64,000 nucleotides of DNA from CAWBJP01 sp044867425 (GTDB lineage Bacteria > Actinomycetota > Acidimicrobiia > IMCC26256 > BP-133): assembly GCA_044867425.1 (NCBI GenBank), contig JBIOUX010000035.1:1-64000 (forward strand), read 5' to 3'. Each line of letters begins with the position of its first letter. Position 1 is the first letter of the stretch. A program made the translations under genes and the position numbers. Below, in pieces: positions 31,866 through 40,374 of the stretch. The notes beneath the pieces were generated by a model. The model was not told the origin of the DNA and did not search any database. It saw nothing but the letters and a program-made list of their open reading frames with translations.

Positions 31866-33168
31866 GATCAGCGTCTGGAGGGGGGCGCTGCGCGACGGGT
31901 TCATGGCCTGGATCGTCCACGCCCTGGATTTCTCGATGCGGAACCAGCTGGCCGAGGGCGTGCGGCTGGTGGCCCGGTCCCTGTTCAACCGGGCGGCTGA
32001 CATCGAACGGGCCCAGCAGGCCATGGCCGCCGGCCAGGTCGGCGTGGTGGGCCCCGGGATGCCCGCCCCGCTCAACTACACCCCGGGGACACCGCCCCCC
32101 TATGGCGACATCGGGGATGGAACGACGGCCCCTCAGTTCGATCCCGAGCAGCTGAGAGGGCTCTCCCACCTGCTGCATGCCACTGCTGACGAGGTGTCCA
32201 ACTTCGCCCGCACCATTGACGCGCCCGCACCATTGACGCGGCACTCGCCCCGCCGCCGCCACCGCCGCCGCCGGGTGCGCCGCCGGCGGTCAGTCCCGTC
32301 CCTCCCGACGCCGAAGCCGCCGTCGGCTTCCCCAGGCGTACTTGGAGATCGCCAACCAGCTCCGCAACGCCGCCAACGACCTCGCCAAGCGCGTCGACGC
32401 CATGATGCCTACCGGGACGAGCCCCTGGCCTCGACCACCATCGACCTCGGCATCGTCGGCCGGGCTGCCGGCGGCGGCGCCGCCGCCATCGCCACCGGCG
32501 CCGCCGCCGCCGCCGACCAGGTGCCGCAACCTCCGGTCGAAGAGCAGCAACGCGACGCCGAAGCGCTGGCCCGGGACTACCCCCCGGACAAGGTGCTGGA
32601 CGATCCCCGCGAACTCCAGAAACTGGCCACAGAGCTGGAGAAGCACGAAGGCCACGAGGCGTTCGCGGCACGGTTCGTCGAGAAGTTCGGGGCGACAAAT
32701 CTGACCGCCGTTCCTCGCACGCTGCAGGCATGGCAGAACGGATGGCAGATCGGCCGGGAGACTTCGACTCCAAACCAGCGAAACCTGTTCTACGGCAAGC
32801 CCCAACGTGAACCCACCAAGCAGGACATCGAAAGTGTCCTCTACGCCTTCTCCGGCACCCTCGCCACGGCCACCCATCGCAGCCCCAAGCTCGAGACCGA
32901 GTTGGACAAGCTGGCCAACACCAAGGACCCGCTGGCTCTCTCCTGGCTGCTCAGCGACCACAACGCGCACTTCGACGCCGATTTCCTCGTGGACGCTTTC
33001 GAGCACGGCGTGAAGGACGTGATCCTCAAAGAGGCCAGCGACAACTATCTTGCCTGGTGCGACCAACCATGGAACACGATAGCTGAACGTGCACACCGAA
33101 TGGCTGATAAGGCTACGGCTGAGATGCATCAGTGTATGACTGAGATCGGTTGGATAGAATCCTCGTGA
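31866..33168 (+). pseudogene. 5'-truncated, internally deleted second copy of the secreted substrate gene
   Basis: Similarity to 27230-28435 starts at CAGCGTCTGGAG and runs to VKDVILKEAS. The first 35-40 codons of the full gene are absent, with a TAG in phase upstream and no conventional start before the ATG at 31903. A 17-bp tandem duplication (32205-32238) shifts the frame, which is restored after about 60 codons. After DVILKEAS the roughly 500-residue C-terminal region is missing. Only a tail (DNYLAWCDQPWNTIAERAHR, then EMHQCMTEIGW) remains, resembling the end of the shared lipoprotein domain. Expression is doubtful. It may serve as a recombination reservoir. Confidence 0.75.
32205..32238 (+). 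repeat. 17-bp perfect tandem duplication causing a frameshift
   Basis: CGCCCGCACCATTGACG occurs twice back to back (32205-32221 and 32222-32238). The first substrate copy has only one related unit at the matching place. Seventeen is not a multiple of three, so the duplication explains why the Pro-rich linker is read out of frame (RRRHRRRRVRRRR) in this copy. Confidence 0.9.
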
Positions 33169-33238
33169 ACGTTCCCGAGGAGACCAAAATTGTCCAGCGC
33201 TTAGGATCACGAACTCGTGAAACATGGAGGGCGCAGCA

Positions 33239-33943
33239 TTGATATCCGCCATTGGTAAGCCGCATCTTCTGCGAGCTTCGAGATTGCTCGCTGGAACGCT
33301 CGGCGTGGTCGTTCTTGTGGCCTGCTCTAGTGGACCCTCTAAAGGAAGCACAGACCAGGGAGCCCTTGACACTGTCTTCCAGGAGATTCGACCATCGACG
33401 GCGGAGTGGGCAGCAACCCTGGCTGCGGAATTGCAGCGCCGACGCCAAGACGGCGAGATCGACATGGAGGCGATGCGAGGACTCGCGGGGCGCACTGGAA
33501 TGCCTCTCTCGGACTCGATCTGCACGACTATCAAGGAAAACGACAGCATCGCCAACTCAGAGGAAGATGCAGAGTCGGCCAAGGAAGTTCTGCATGACTT
33601 TGTCGATCGCGAAGTGATGGTAGCTATAGCCAAGTATCCGGTTCTTCTTTACGACCTCAAGGTCCAGTGGCCGCCCTCTTGGCTTTTAGATCGGTCCCGT
33701 CAGCCCGACTATACGGCGCCGATTGAAGGCATCAACCCGGAATACCTTAAGGCTTCTCTTCGCCCTGAATTCGTCGCTGGCGATGGCTCGGCAGTCCTGC
33801 CTGACCGTGGAAGCAAGGAGTATGAAAACTTTCTCGCCTGGAAGCACCTTGCGAAGAACAATACTTTGGCCGCACGCGGCTACGCTTTGTCAGGTACGGT
33901 CGATGACGCCATCACCGATTGCATTGACCGGCTTTCCGACTAG
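33239..33943 (+). CDS. lipoprotein of the WPP/LxPEF family, copy 2
   Basis: The protein has about 234 residues from the TTG at 33239, which lies eight bases after GGAGG; an ATG at 33224 in the same frame is the alternative. The lipobox is VVVLVAC. Blocks shared with the other lipoproteins are STAEWAATLAAELQRR, Cys in SDSICTTIKEND, LLYDLKVQWPPSWLLDRSRQ, LRPEFVAGDGS, YENFLAWKHLAKNNTLAARG and a final DCIDRLSD. It is closest to the next gene. It follows the truncated substrate copy, as the first lipoprotein follows the full substrate. Confidence 0.8.
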   Translation: MISAIGKPHLLRASRLLAGTLGVVVLVACSSGPSKGSTDQGALDTVFQEIRPSTAEWAATLAAELQRRRQDGEIDMEAMRGLAGRTGMPLSDSICTTIKENDSIANSEEDAESAKEVLHDFVDREVMVAIAKYPVLLYDLKVQWPPSWLLDRSRQPDYTAPIEGINPEYLKASLRPEFVAGDGSAVLPDRGSKEYENFLAWKHLAKNNTLAARGYALSGTVDDAITDCIDRLSD

Positions 33944-34030
33944 AAGGCGAAAGATCGTGCTTGGTGATGAACTTGTCTGTTGCATTTTGGCACAGCGGTG
34001 TGTCAGCTAAGCATATTGTGGTTCAAGTCC

Positions 34031-34786
34031 GTGGGCGCCCGAACGGCATACCAACGTCGGCCTTGCAATATTCGGTTCCCGGCCTGCACCCTCCGAGTCA
34101 ACGAGCACGATCGGCCCGTTGGCTTGTTCATCGCCATCGGCATCAGCGCGGCCCTTGCCGCATCCGCGTGCTCCGAAGGGTCGTCGAAGGAGGAGCGTTA
34201 CCGAGCCGCCGTGAGCAACGTCTGGGCGTCCATTCGGCCAGCGACCGCTCAATGGGCGGTCAATGTCTCTTCGGAGATGAGAGACCAGCTACAGACAGCG
34301 GGCGCGCTTGATCTTGTATCGGTGCAAGGCGATGCGGGGCGTAGTGGCGAACCGGTAGCCAACTCGGCCTGCGAAGCCGTCAAAAAGAACGATGACGTCG
34401 CCGCCTTGGATAACCCTACTGAACCGGCCAGAGAACTCAGGATGCTCATCGCCAGGGAGTTCATGCTCGCTATCGGCAAACAACCCAGCCTCATTTATGA
34501 CCTCAAATTGACATGGCCGCCTTCCTGGCTACAAGACCCTTCAAGGCAACCAGACACCACTGCTCCCATTCAGGGACTCGACCCTCAATGGCTTCGAGGG
34601 CTCCTGCGACCGGAATTCGTTGCGGAAGACGGCGGAGTCCGGTTCCCCGAGCCAGGAGATCCGCAGTATAGGAATTTTCTCGCTTGGGCCGACCAGAGCG
34701 ACAACGGCTTGGCGGCTAGGGCAGGGTCTCTCACACGGAGCGTCACGGACAAGATCGAGGACTGCATTCGCGAGCTTCGGGATTAG
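34031..34786 (+). CDS. lipoprotein of the WPP/LxPEF family, copy 3
   Basis: The protein has about 251 residues from the GTG at 34031; a TTG at 33980 is in frame. The lipobox is SAALAASAC. It has STRUCTURAL blocks as in copy 2: TAQWAVNVSSEMRDQL, Cys in NSACEAVKKNDD, LIYDLKLTWPPSWLQDPSRQ, LRPEFVAEDGGVRFPEPGD, YRNFLAWADQSDNGLAARAG and a final EDCIRELRD. The DNA encoding its pre-signal region (34086-34123) is, in reverse complement, 34 of 38 bases identical to part of the propeller lipoprotein gene at 38150-38187. The 5' end therefore looks rearranged and the start is uncertain. Confidence 0.75.
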   Translation: MGARTAYQRRPCNIRFPACTLRVNEHDRPVGLFIAIGISAALAASACSEGSSKEERYRAAVSNVWASIRPATAQWAVNVSSEMRDQLQTAGALDLVSVQGDAGRSGEPVANSACEAVKKNDDVAALDNPTEPARELRMLIAREFMLAIGKQPSLIYDLKLTWPPSWLQDPSRQPDTTAPIQGLDPQWLRGLLRPEFVAEDGGVRFPEPGDPQYRNFLAWADQSDNGLAARAGSLTRSVTDKIEDCIRELRD

Positions 34787-34789
34787 AAG

Positions 34790-35476
34790 TTGTTGACCAT
34801 CAATCGCGTCATTGCAAAATCCAGATGCGCTGCCGCTTTCGGCTTGGCTGGCTCTCTTTTCGTGTTCTCGGGCTGTTCGGGAGGAAGCAGCGGCGGGAAC
34901 TTTGAGGAAAACCTTGCTTCCTATGCGCCGGCGTACAGGCCGGGTAGATATCCTTGCCGAGCCCTTGGCGGTCAGTTATGTAGGCAAATTAGCGGCAGGC
35001 GACACGGACCCCTCACCGGAAGTACTCGAGGAATTTTCGCGATGATCTCTCCGGCCTCGGCGATTTTCTCTGTCAGCGTCTCCGGGCGCTCCAGGATGCT
35101 GCGGGCTCCAGAGAGAGCAAAGAGAAGAACATGCTCGCGGCGGACGAGGTCTCAGAGCGAATCATCAGAGACGGCGTCATCGCCGCCCTCCTCAACCGCG
35201 CCCTCGCCGCCCCACCCGAGCAACGGGACCAACTTCTGGAACTTCTCCACGTTAAGGCCATCGCTCCCGACGGGTCTGAGTTGAGGGGCACGGCTGCCCT
35301 TCAGGACGCAGGTCTCTTCGATGGTCAAGGAAACGTTCGCATTCCGGATCGGTAATACGCCGCAATACACCCAATACTTGGATTGGTCTACGGATGAGGC
35401 TACGGGCCTCGCAGGTTTCAAACTAGTCAGAGGCGTGAAGTCCAGAATTCAGGAATGTGCCGCTCCAAGACCATAA
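34790..35476 (+). pseudogene. frameshifted lipoprotein gene (relative of the 31 kb copy)
   Basis: The start TTG at 34790 or 34793 gives a lipobox (GSLFVFSGC), then GGNFEENLASYAP. The match then moves to a second frame (RVDILAEPLAVSYVGKLAAG, ending EFSR stop) and to a third frame (DDLSGLGDFLCQRL, then LRGTAALQDAGLFDGQGNVR, ending IPDR stop). It returns to another frame for YTQYLDWSTDEATG and IQECAAPRP, with the stop at 35474-35476. All parts align in order with the lipoprotein at 31037-31819. At least three indels separate them, so the gene is dead. Confidence 0.8.
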
Positions 35477-35508
35477 TTGCTCGCCGTGCGAAGTGCGGGG
35501 ACATCGCG

Positions 35509-36570
35509 TCATCCGCCCTTGGCCGCCAAACCCATCACGTGGACCTTGCGCGGTCCCCACAGGTACAGGTTGCCGTCGGCGCCCATCGTCATCCGGGCCA
35601 CCGTCTCGAGCATCCGCTTGGGGGCCTTGATGTCGGAATCCCCCCTCTCGGCGAGGACGACAACCCGTTCGTCGTCCTGCGAGATGCCATACACCACGCC
35701 GGTCTTCGGGTCGACGGCGATCCCCCGCCGTCCGAAACCGCCTTCCACGTCCTCGGGCGTCTCGCCGAGGCGAGCGGACATCATGCGACCGCTTCCGGCC
35801 TCGAGGGGTCGCCCCGAGTAGAGCTGGCCGTCGGCGATCCACAGCTGACCGTCTGAAGAGTCGAAGGCGATCCCGCCGATCGAGTTGTAGTGGTAGCCAG
35901 CCAGTCCGGCGTCCGGATTGTTGGGGGGCTTGGGGTCGCCCTCCTTCCGGGGCCCGCCGGTCACGGTCGTGGCCCGTCCGAAGCGGTCGATGCGGTCGAC
36001 CTTGTGGGTGTCGGCCAGGTAGATGTCGTCGGAGCGCTCGTCGATGGCGATGCCGACAAGGACGCGGCTCAATCCCGGAGGGTTGGAGGAGGCCACGGCA
36101 AAGGGGCCGGTGTAGTTGAGGATGAGTCCGCTGGTGTCTTCCCGTATGAATCTGAGGCTCTCCCGGCGGGAGCCAGTGACGGCCTGGTAGAGCGTCCCGC
36201 CGCCGCTCACGGCGAGCGCTGTGGTCGTCCCGCCCTTGTCGACGGTCGGCTTCCCCGACCGGGGCAACGTCACGAGGCGGCCCTTGTCGAAGTCCTGGAA
36301 GAGCTTGCCCCCCTCCAGTTGCTCCTTCTTCGGCGCGATGCCGAGATGGACGGTCCCGTCGGCGGCGACGGCCAAGGCGCTGACATACTCCCGATCAGGG
36401 TCGAAGTCGATCCCGACCTCAGCGGCGTCGAAGAGCTCGATCACCTTCCCGTGCTTGGCCTGCGGGAACCGTTCCGCCCCAGAGCAGGACGGCACCGCGC
36501 CCACCAGGACGGCCAGGATCATCGCCCAGCCTCGGCCGCCCCGCCACGAGGCGCACCCGGAGCGCCTCAC
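35509..36570 (-). CDS. NHL-type beta-propeller lipoprotein
   Basis: The 353-residue protein has a lipoprotein signal with Cys in LVGAVPSCSG. Repeated blade motifs include VGIAIDERSDDIYLADTHKV, GGIAFDSSDGQLWIADGQLY and RGIAVDPKTGVVYGISQDDE, typical of NHL/SMP-like propellers. The DTHKVDRID segment matches DGHKVDRFE in the upstream gene, so the two are paralogs. The GTG start overlaps the upstream stop (GTGA). Function is unknown. The location next to the secretion-linked lipoprotein array may or may not be meaningful. Confidence 0.8.
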   Translation of the reverse strand: MRRSGCASWRGGRGWAMILAVLVGAVPSCSGAERFPQAKHGKVIELFDAAEVGIDFDPDREYVSALAVAADGTVHLGIAPKKEQLEGGKLFQDFDKGRLVTLPRSGKPTVDKGGTTTALAVSGGGTLYQAVTGSRRESLRFIREDTSGLILNYTGPFAVASSNPPGLSRVLVGIAIDERSDDIYLADTHKVDRIDRFGRATTVTGGPRKEGDPKPPNNPDAGLAGYHYNSIGGIAFDSSDGQLWIADGQLYSGRPLEAGSGRMMSARLGETPEDVEGGFGRRGIAVDPKTGVVYGISQDDERVVVLAERGDSDIKAPKRMLETVARMTMGADGNLYLWGPRKVHVMGLAAKGG

Positions 36571-37670
36571 TTGCGGACCTTGCCTTTGAGGTCAGTCCGG
36601 ATCTCGGAGATGACCTCGCCACCGGCCTCCATGTAGGAGCCGAACCCGAAGATGGCGTACAGGTTGCCTTTCGAGTCGAAGGTGAAGCGCTCGTCGAGGT
36701 CGTCCGAACCGGAGAGGAACAGGAGATCTCCCTTGCGGTCGAGGCGGGCGACGCCCTCGTCGGAGGCGGCGTTGATCACCGAGAAGTACAACTTCTTCCG
36801 CTTGACATCGAACCGGACTCCCCCGGTGAAGCTGACCTCCGGGAACAACAGAAAATGGGCCATTCCGGAGCTATCGATGCGGATGAGCTCGCTGCCGCCG
36901 CCGATGTAGAGGTCACCCATGTCCGGGTCGTAGGCGATCCCCTCCACGCCGTCGTACCCGTCGAAGCGCAAATCCTTGGCCGGCACCGGCTGCGCGGCGG
37001 CGACCGCGTCTTTGGGGCTGACACCGGGCGAGGTGCGCTCCTCCCCGCGGGCGCCGCTGATCGTCGACATCCGGCCGTCCGTTTCGAAACGGTCCACCTT
37101 GTGTCCGTCGCTCAGAAAGAGCGCTCCAGTCCCCGGATCGACCGCCATCCGAACGACCTCGTCGAGGCCGGGGTCGGTCACGGCGGTTCCGGGGATGGGC
37201 GCGTAGGACCCCAGCCGCCGGACGCGCCCGTCGGATGACCGAAGCGAGACAGTGGAGTTCCGGTCGGCGAGATAGATCTCTCCTTCGGGCCCCAGGGCGA
37301 TCGCCGTGAGTCCGGCGTCCGCATCCGAATTTGAAGGCAGGAGCTTCTGGACCTGGCCGGCGGTGGACACTGACACGAGCGCTCCGCTCTTGAGGACTGC
37401 GTAGATGGTCTCCCCCGGCCCGACGGCGAAATCCTCGATGCTGGCGCCGAGCTCGTACCGATCCGTCACCTGAACGGTCTCCCCGGGGACGGGCGACGGA
37501 CGGGAGGAGGAGGAGGAGTCGCCGCCGCGCACCATGATCAGCACCCCGGCGGCGAGCATGACGGCCACGACGGCGGCTGCGGTGCCGATCACGAGCCGGG
37601 AGCGACGGAACCTGCCCTGCCGCCCTGCCGGCGCCGTCTCAAGGGGAGCCTGCGGTTCCTCGACATTCAT
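36567..37670 (-). CDS. membrane-anchored NHL-type beta-propeller protein
   Basis: The protein has 367 residues from the ATG at 37670 (MNVEEPQAPLETAPAGRQGR). A single membrane helix (VIGTAAAVVAVMLAAGVLIM) lies at about residues 26-48, with a Ser-rich linker. The extracytoplasmic propeller has blades such as TAIALGPEGEIYLADRNSTV, RMAVDPGTGALFLSDGHKVD and EGIAYDPDMGDLYIGGG. It is co-translated with the paralogous lipoprotein gene downstream. The frame upstream of 37670 is open but unsupported. Confidence 0.8.
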   Translation of the reverse strand: MNVEEPQAPLETAPAGRQGRFRRSRLVIGTAAAVVAVMLAAGVLIMVRGGDSSSSSRPSPVPGETVQVTDRYELGASIEDFAVGPGETIYAVLKSGALVSVSTAGQVQKLLPSNSDADAGLTAIALGPEGEIYLADRNSTVSLRSSDGRVRRLGSYAPIPGTAVTDPGLDEVVRMAVDPGTGALFLSDGHKVDRFETDGRMSTISGARGEERTSPGVSPKDAVAAAQPVPAKDLRFDGYDGVEGIAYDPDMGDLYIGGGSELIRIDSSGMAHFLLFPEVSFTGGVRFDVKRKKLYFSVINAASDEGVARLDRKGDLLFLSGSDDLDERFTFDSKGNLYAIFGFGSYMEAGGEVISEIRTDLKGKVRK

Positions 37671-37833
37671 GGCGACCCTCGTGGTCCTCCGGTGTGGCGC
37701 GCGAAATCGTGCCATCAATCCCCCGAACGCGCTCACGAATTTCAACTCCAGAGCCTGCGTCGACGCCGGCTGACGGATACAGGCAACCGCCCTATCGAAG
37801 AGTGTGCATTCACCCAGTGAAGCCACCAATGAA

Positions 37834-37894
37834 ACCCCATCCCGCGTTAACGAAACCCGGCTCCCACCCGGGTTCGGCTAACGCGCAACGGGGT
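37834..37894. repeat. dispersed extragenic palindrome, copy 2
   Basis: Nested arms are ACCCC (37834-37838) with GGGGT (37890-37894), CGCGTTA (37843-37849) with TAACGCG (37879-37885), and AACCCGG (37854-37860) with CCGGGTT (37868-37874). The layout and core sequence match the element at 14670-14733. It lies in the 347-bp gap (37671-38017) between two divergent propeller genes. I see no gene in the rest of that gap, only promoter-sized spacers. Confidence 0.8.
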
Positions 37895-38017
37895 CCATTG
37901 AAGCGTCGGCGAACGTCGGCGACGCCTGACAGATTCGGTCACAGGCTGCGGGTCAGAAAATAGGAATCCAACGCTTGGGATCGTCTGTAACCTGGCCCGC
38001 CGGCGAGGGAGGCGGAC

Positions 38018-39496
38018 ATGAATCGTCGAGTGGCGTGGGCATTGGCCGTGGTGCTGGTGGCGGCGGGGTGTGGTGGGTCGGAGAGCTCTGATTCCAGCTC
38101 GCCGGATCCGGAGCCGAAGTCGACCTCGACGTCGAAACGCGCCGCCGGGGCCAACGGGCCGATCGTGCTCGTCGACTCTGAAGGCGCCCTCAGCGTGGTC
38201 GATCCCGCGGGAGAGGGCGCCCGACCGATCCAGGCCCCGGGAATCGACACCGGTGCCTGGTCGTCCGCCCTCCTGGCTCCCGGACTCGCCTTCTTCGAGA
38301 CGGACGACGGGGGCCTGCTCCTGGTGGACGCGATCGCCGGAACGGCCGAGGTCATCTGGGAGGAGGTCGGCAGCTTCGACGACCCCCTCCAACTCGGGGG
38401 CGGGAAACGCTTCGCGCTCTTCACCGGGGAGGTCGACACGGAAGGGATCATCGTCGACCTGACCACCCACCGGAGCCGGCCGCTCCGTGACCTGATCACG
38501 GCCGACGACGCCGACCCGGAGAACTACAGCGCAGCCGGCTTCGCCCGGATCTCGCCCGATGAGCGCTTCCTCGCCATCGAGGACGGCAACGACGTGCGGT
38601 TCTATACCCTCGAAGGCGGCACCGAGCTGACCCAGATCGGCGCCAGGACACCTGGCCGTTTCAACGGTTTCACGGCCGACGGGAAGTCGGCCTACGTGAG
38701 CGAGGGCCTGGCCGGCCCTGACGAGCCGCCCCGGTCCCGGCTCCGGCGACTGATGTTCGACGAAGGCGGCATGGAGGCGGCGCCGGTCGAAGTGGACGGG
38801 GGTGTGGTCGGAGTGGTGGGCGGATCGGCGCTCCTCCTCCAGGGGGCCGAGGAATCACCCCACTACTCACTCGTGGGTGACGACGGCCAACTCCGTCCGC
38901 TCGATCTCAGCCTCTCCGCCGGCGACAAAGGTATCGGCGTCGTCCCCACCGCCACCGCCGGCCATGCGGTGTTCGGCGTGAGTTCCTCCGAAGATGGCGC
39001 CTCGGCTCGATGGGGAGTGGTGGAGGAAGGCGGCCAGGTCCGGAGCTTCGACGACCTGAACGGCTTCCAGAGACTGCGCTCCGGGCGCGACTTCGTCTTC
39101 CTCACCGACATCGGCGCACTCCTTACCGGGGAAGGAGAGCGCAAGGGCTCCCTGGCGGTCATCGACGTCGAGGCGGGAAGCCGGCAGAAGACCAAGTTCG
39201 ATTCGGAAGGGCACGAGCTCATCTCCCAGGGCGCGTCCCTCTCGCCCGACGGGTCCCGGGCGGCGGTGACCTCGAGGGACGACCCCCCGCTCACCTGGTT
39301 GGTCCCCCTCGACGGCGCCAAGGTGACCGAGATCAAAGGCAGCTTTGGGAAATGGTCACCCGACGGCACTCAACTCATTGGTTTCCGGCTCGAGGGCGAC
39401 ACCGCCCACATCGTCATCCGTGCGGTGGGAGACGGCAAAGAACGCGACCTCGGCCCAGCGAGCGATGCCATCTGGACACCGGCCGCTGCCGGCTGA
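38018..39496 (+). CDS. TolB-like beta-propeller lipoprotein
   Basis: The 492-residue protein has the signal MNRRVAWALAVVLVAAGCGG, with a lipobox Cys at residue 18, then a Ser/Pro linker. Propeller blades include ANGPIVLVDSEGALSVVDPA, FARISPDERFLAIEDGNDVR, GASLSPDGSRAAVTSRDDPP and GKWSPDGTQLIGFRLEGD. It is a probable surface-anchored binding scaffold of unknown ligand. A 38-bp piece of its coding sequence (38150-38187) occurs inverted at 34086-34123. Confidence 0.8.
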   Translation: MNRRVAWALAVVLVAAGCGGSESSDSSSPDPEPKSTSTSKRAAGANGPIVLVDSEGALSVVDPAGEGARPIQAPGIDTGAWSSALLAPGLAFFETDDGGLLLVDAIAGTAEVIWEEVGSFDDPLQLGGGKRFALFTGEVDTEGIIVDLTTHRSRPLRDLITADDADPENYSAAGFARISPDERFLAIEDGNDVRFYTLEGGTELTQIGARTPGRFNGFTADGKSAYVSEGLAGPDEPPRSRLRRLMFDEGGMEAAPVEVDGGVVGVVGGSALLLQGAEESPHYSLVGDDGQLRPLDLSLSAGDKGIGVVPTATAGHAVFGVSSSEDGASARWGVVEEGGQVRSFDDLNGFQRLRSGRDFVFLTDIGALLTGEGERKGSLAVIDVEAGSRQKTKFDSEGHELISQGASLSPDGSRAAVTSRDDPPLTWLVPLDGAKVTEIKGSFGKWSPDGTQLIGFRLEGDTAHIVIRAVGDGKERDLGPASDAIWTPAAAG

Positions 39497-39623
39497 CTCA
39501 TCGAGAGCAGGCGCTGACTCCACACCCTCGCTCGCGACCGATCCTGGCGGCGTGACCCCGGGCCCAGGCCTCCATCCGTCCTCGATCGCTCGGGTGCGAC
39601 GGTGTTGGGCGGCGCGGGTCGGA

Positions 39624-40247
39624 GTGCCTGACACAACGGACGGGACCTCAATCCGCCGCGATCGAGGCGACGTCTTCGTCGCCGTGCGGATCGCCGGTGC
39701 GGTTCTCGTGCGCGCTCCAGCGGCCCTGGCTGACGCCGTCATGGACTGGCCCGGCGAGCGCCTGCTCGATCCGGCCGCGTTGACGGCCGCGTTTGGCCGG
39801 GACGGCCGGGTGCTGGGGCCGGCGTCGCTCGCGTACGCCGACGCCGGATCGGTCGTCGCTCACCACACCGCCGCTGTCCCAATCGACCCAGGCGACAAGC
39901 GTCTCGCGCCCTTCGCCGCGACGATGAGCGCGGAGGAGTGGTACGAGTGCGGCCTTGGAGGCAACCTGGCGGGGTGCTTCGCAGTGACGATCAGCGACGC
40001 GCTCGTGGCGGTCGCCGGGTACGAGATGTGGGACGAGGCGCTAGCTCAGATCTGCGTCGCCTCTTCGGTTTCGGCGCGTCGGCAAGGGCATGCGAAGGCC
40101 GCCGCTTACGCCGCTGCCAACGACGCCATCAGTGCCGGTCTTGTTGGTCAGTGGCGCTCGGCCGCCGCGAACCCTGCGTCGGCCGCCCTCGGCCAGGCGC
40201 TCGGATTCGTCCGACTCGGTGAGCAGCTCACGATCGTTTTCGAGTAG
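39624..40247 (+). CDS. GNAT-like N-acetyltransferase
   Basis: The protein has 207 residues from the GTG at 39624. The C-terminal part contains AVAGYEMWDEALAQICVASS, then the acetyl-CoA-binding-type turn SARRQGHAKAAAYAAANDAI and a late ALGQALGFVRLGEQLTIVFE. These are the strand-helix elements of GNAT enzymes. The N-terminal part (VRAPAALADAVMDWPGERLL) is less typical, as in two-part GNATs. The acceptor is unknown. The upstream part of the frame, from 39345, overlaps the propeller gene and is not used. Confidence 0.7.
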   Translation: MPDTTDGTSIRRDRGDVFVAVRIAGAVLVRAPAALADAVMDWPGERLLDPAALTAAFGRDGRVLGPASLAYADAGSVVAHHTAAVPIDPGDKRLAPFAATMSAEEWYECGLGGNLAGCFAVTISDALVAVAGYEMWDEALAQICVASSVSARRQGHAKAAAYAAANDAISAGLVGQWRSAAANPASAALGQALGFVRLGEQLTIVFE

Positions 40248-40374
40248 TCCCTGCGCAGCTGACAAGGGGATTTCATACACAGGCCCGGGACGGGCCTTCC
40301 TGCCAAAGATTTCCAGCTGACGGGCGCGGCGGCGGCATGCCAGAATCCCGCCTCGAGAGAGGGGTCGGACAGGC

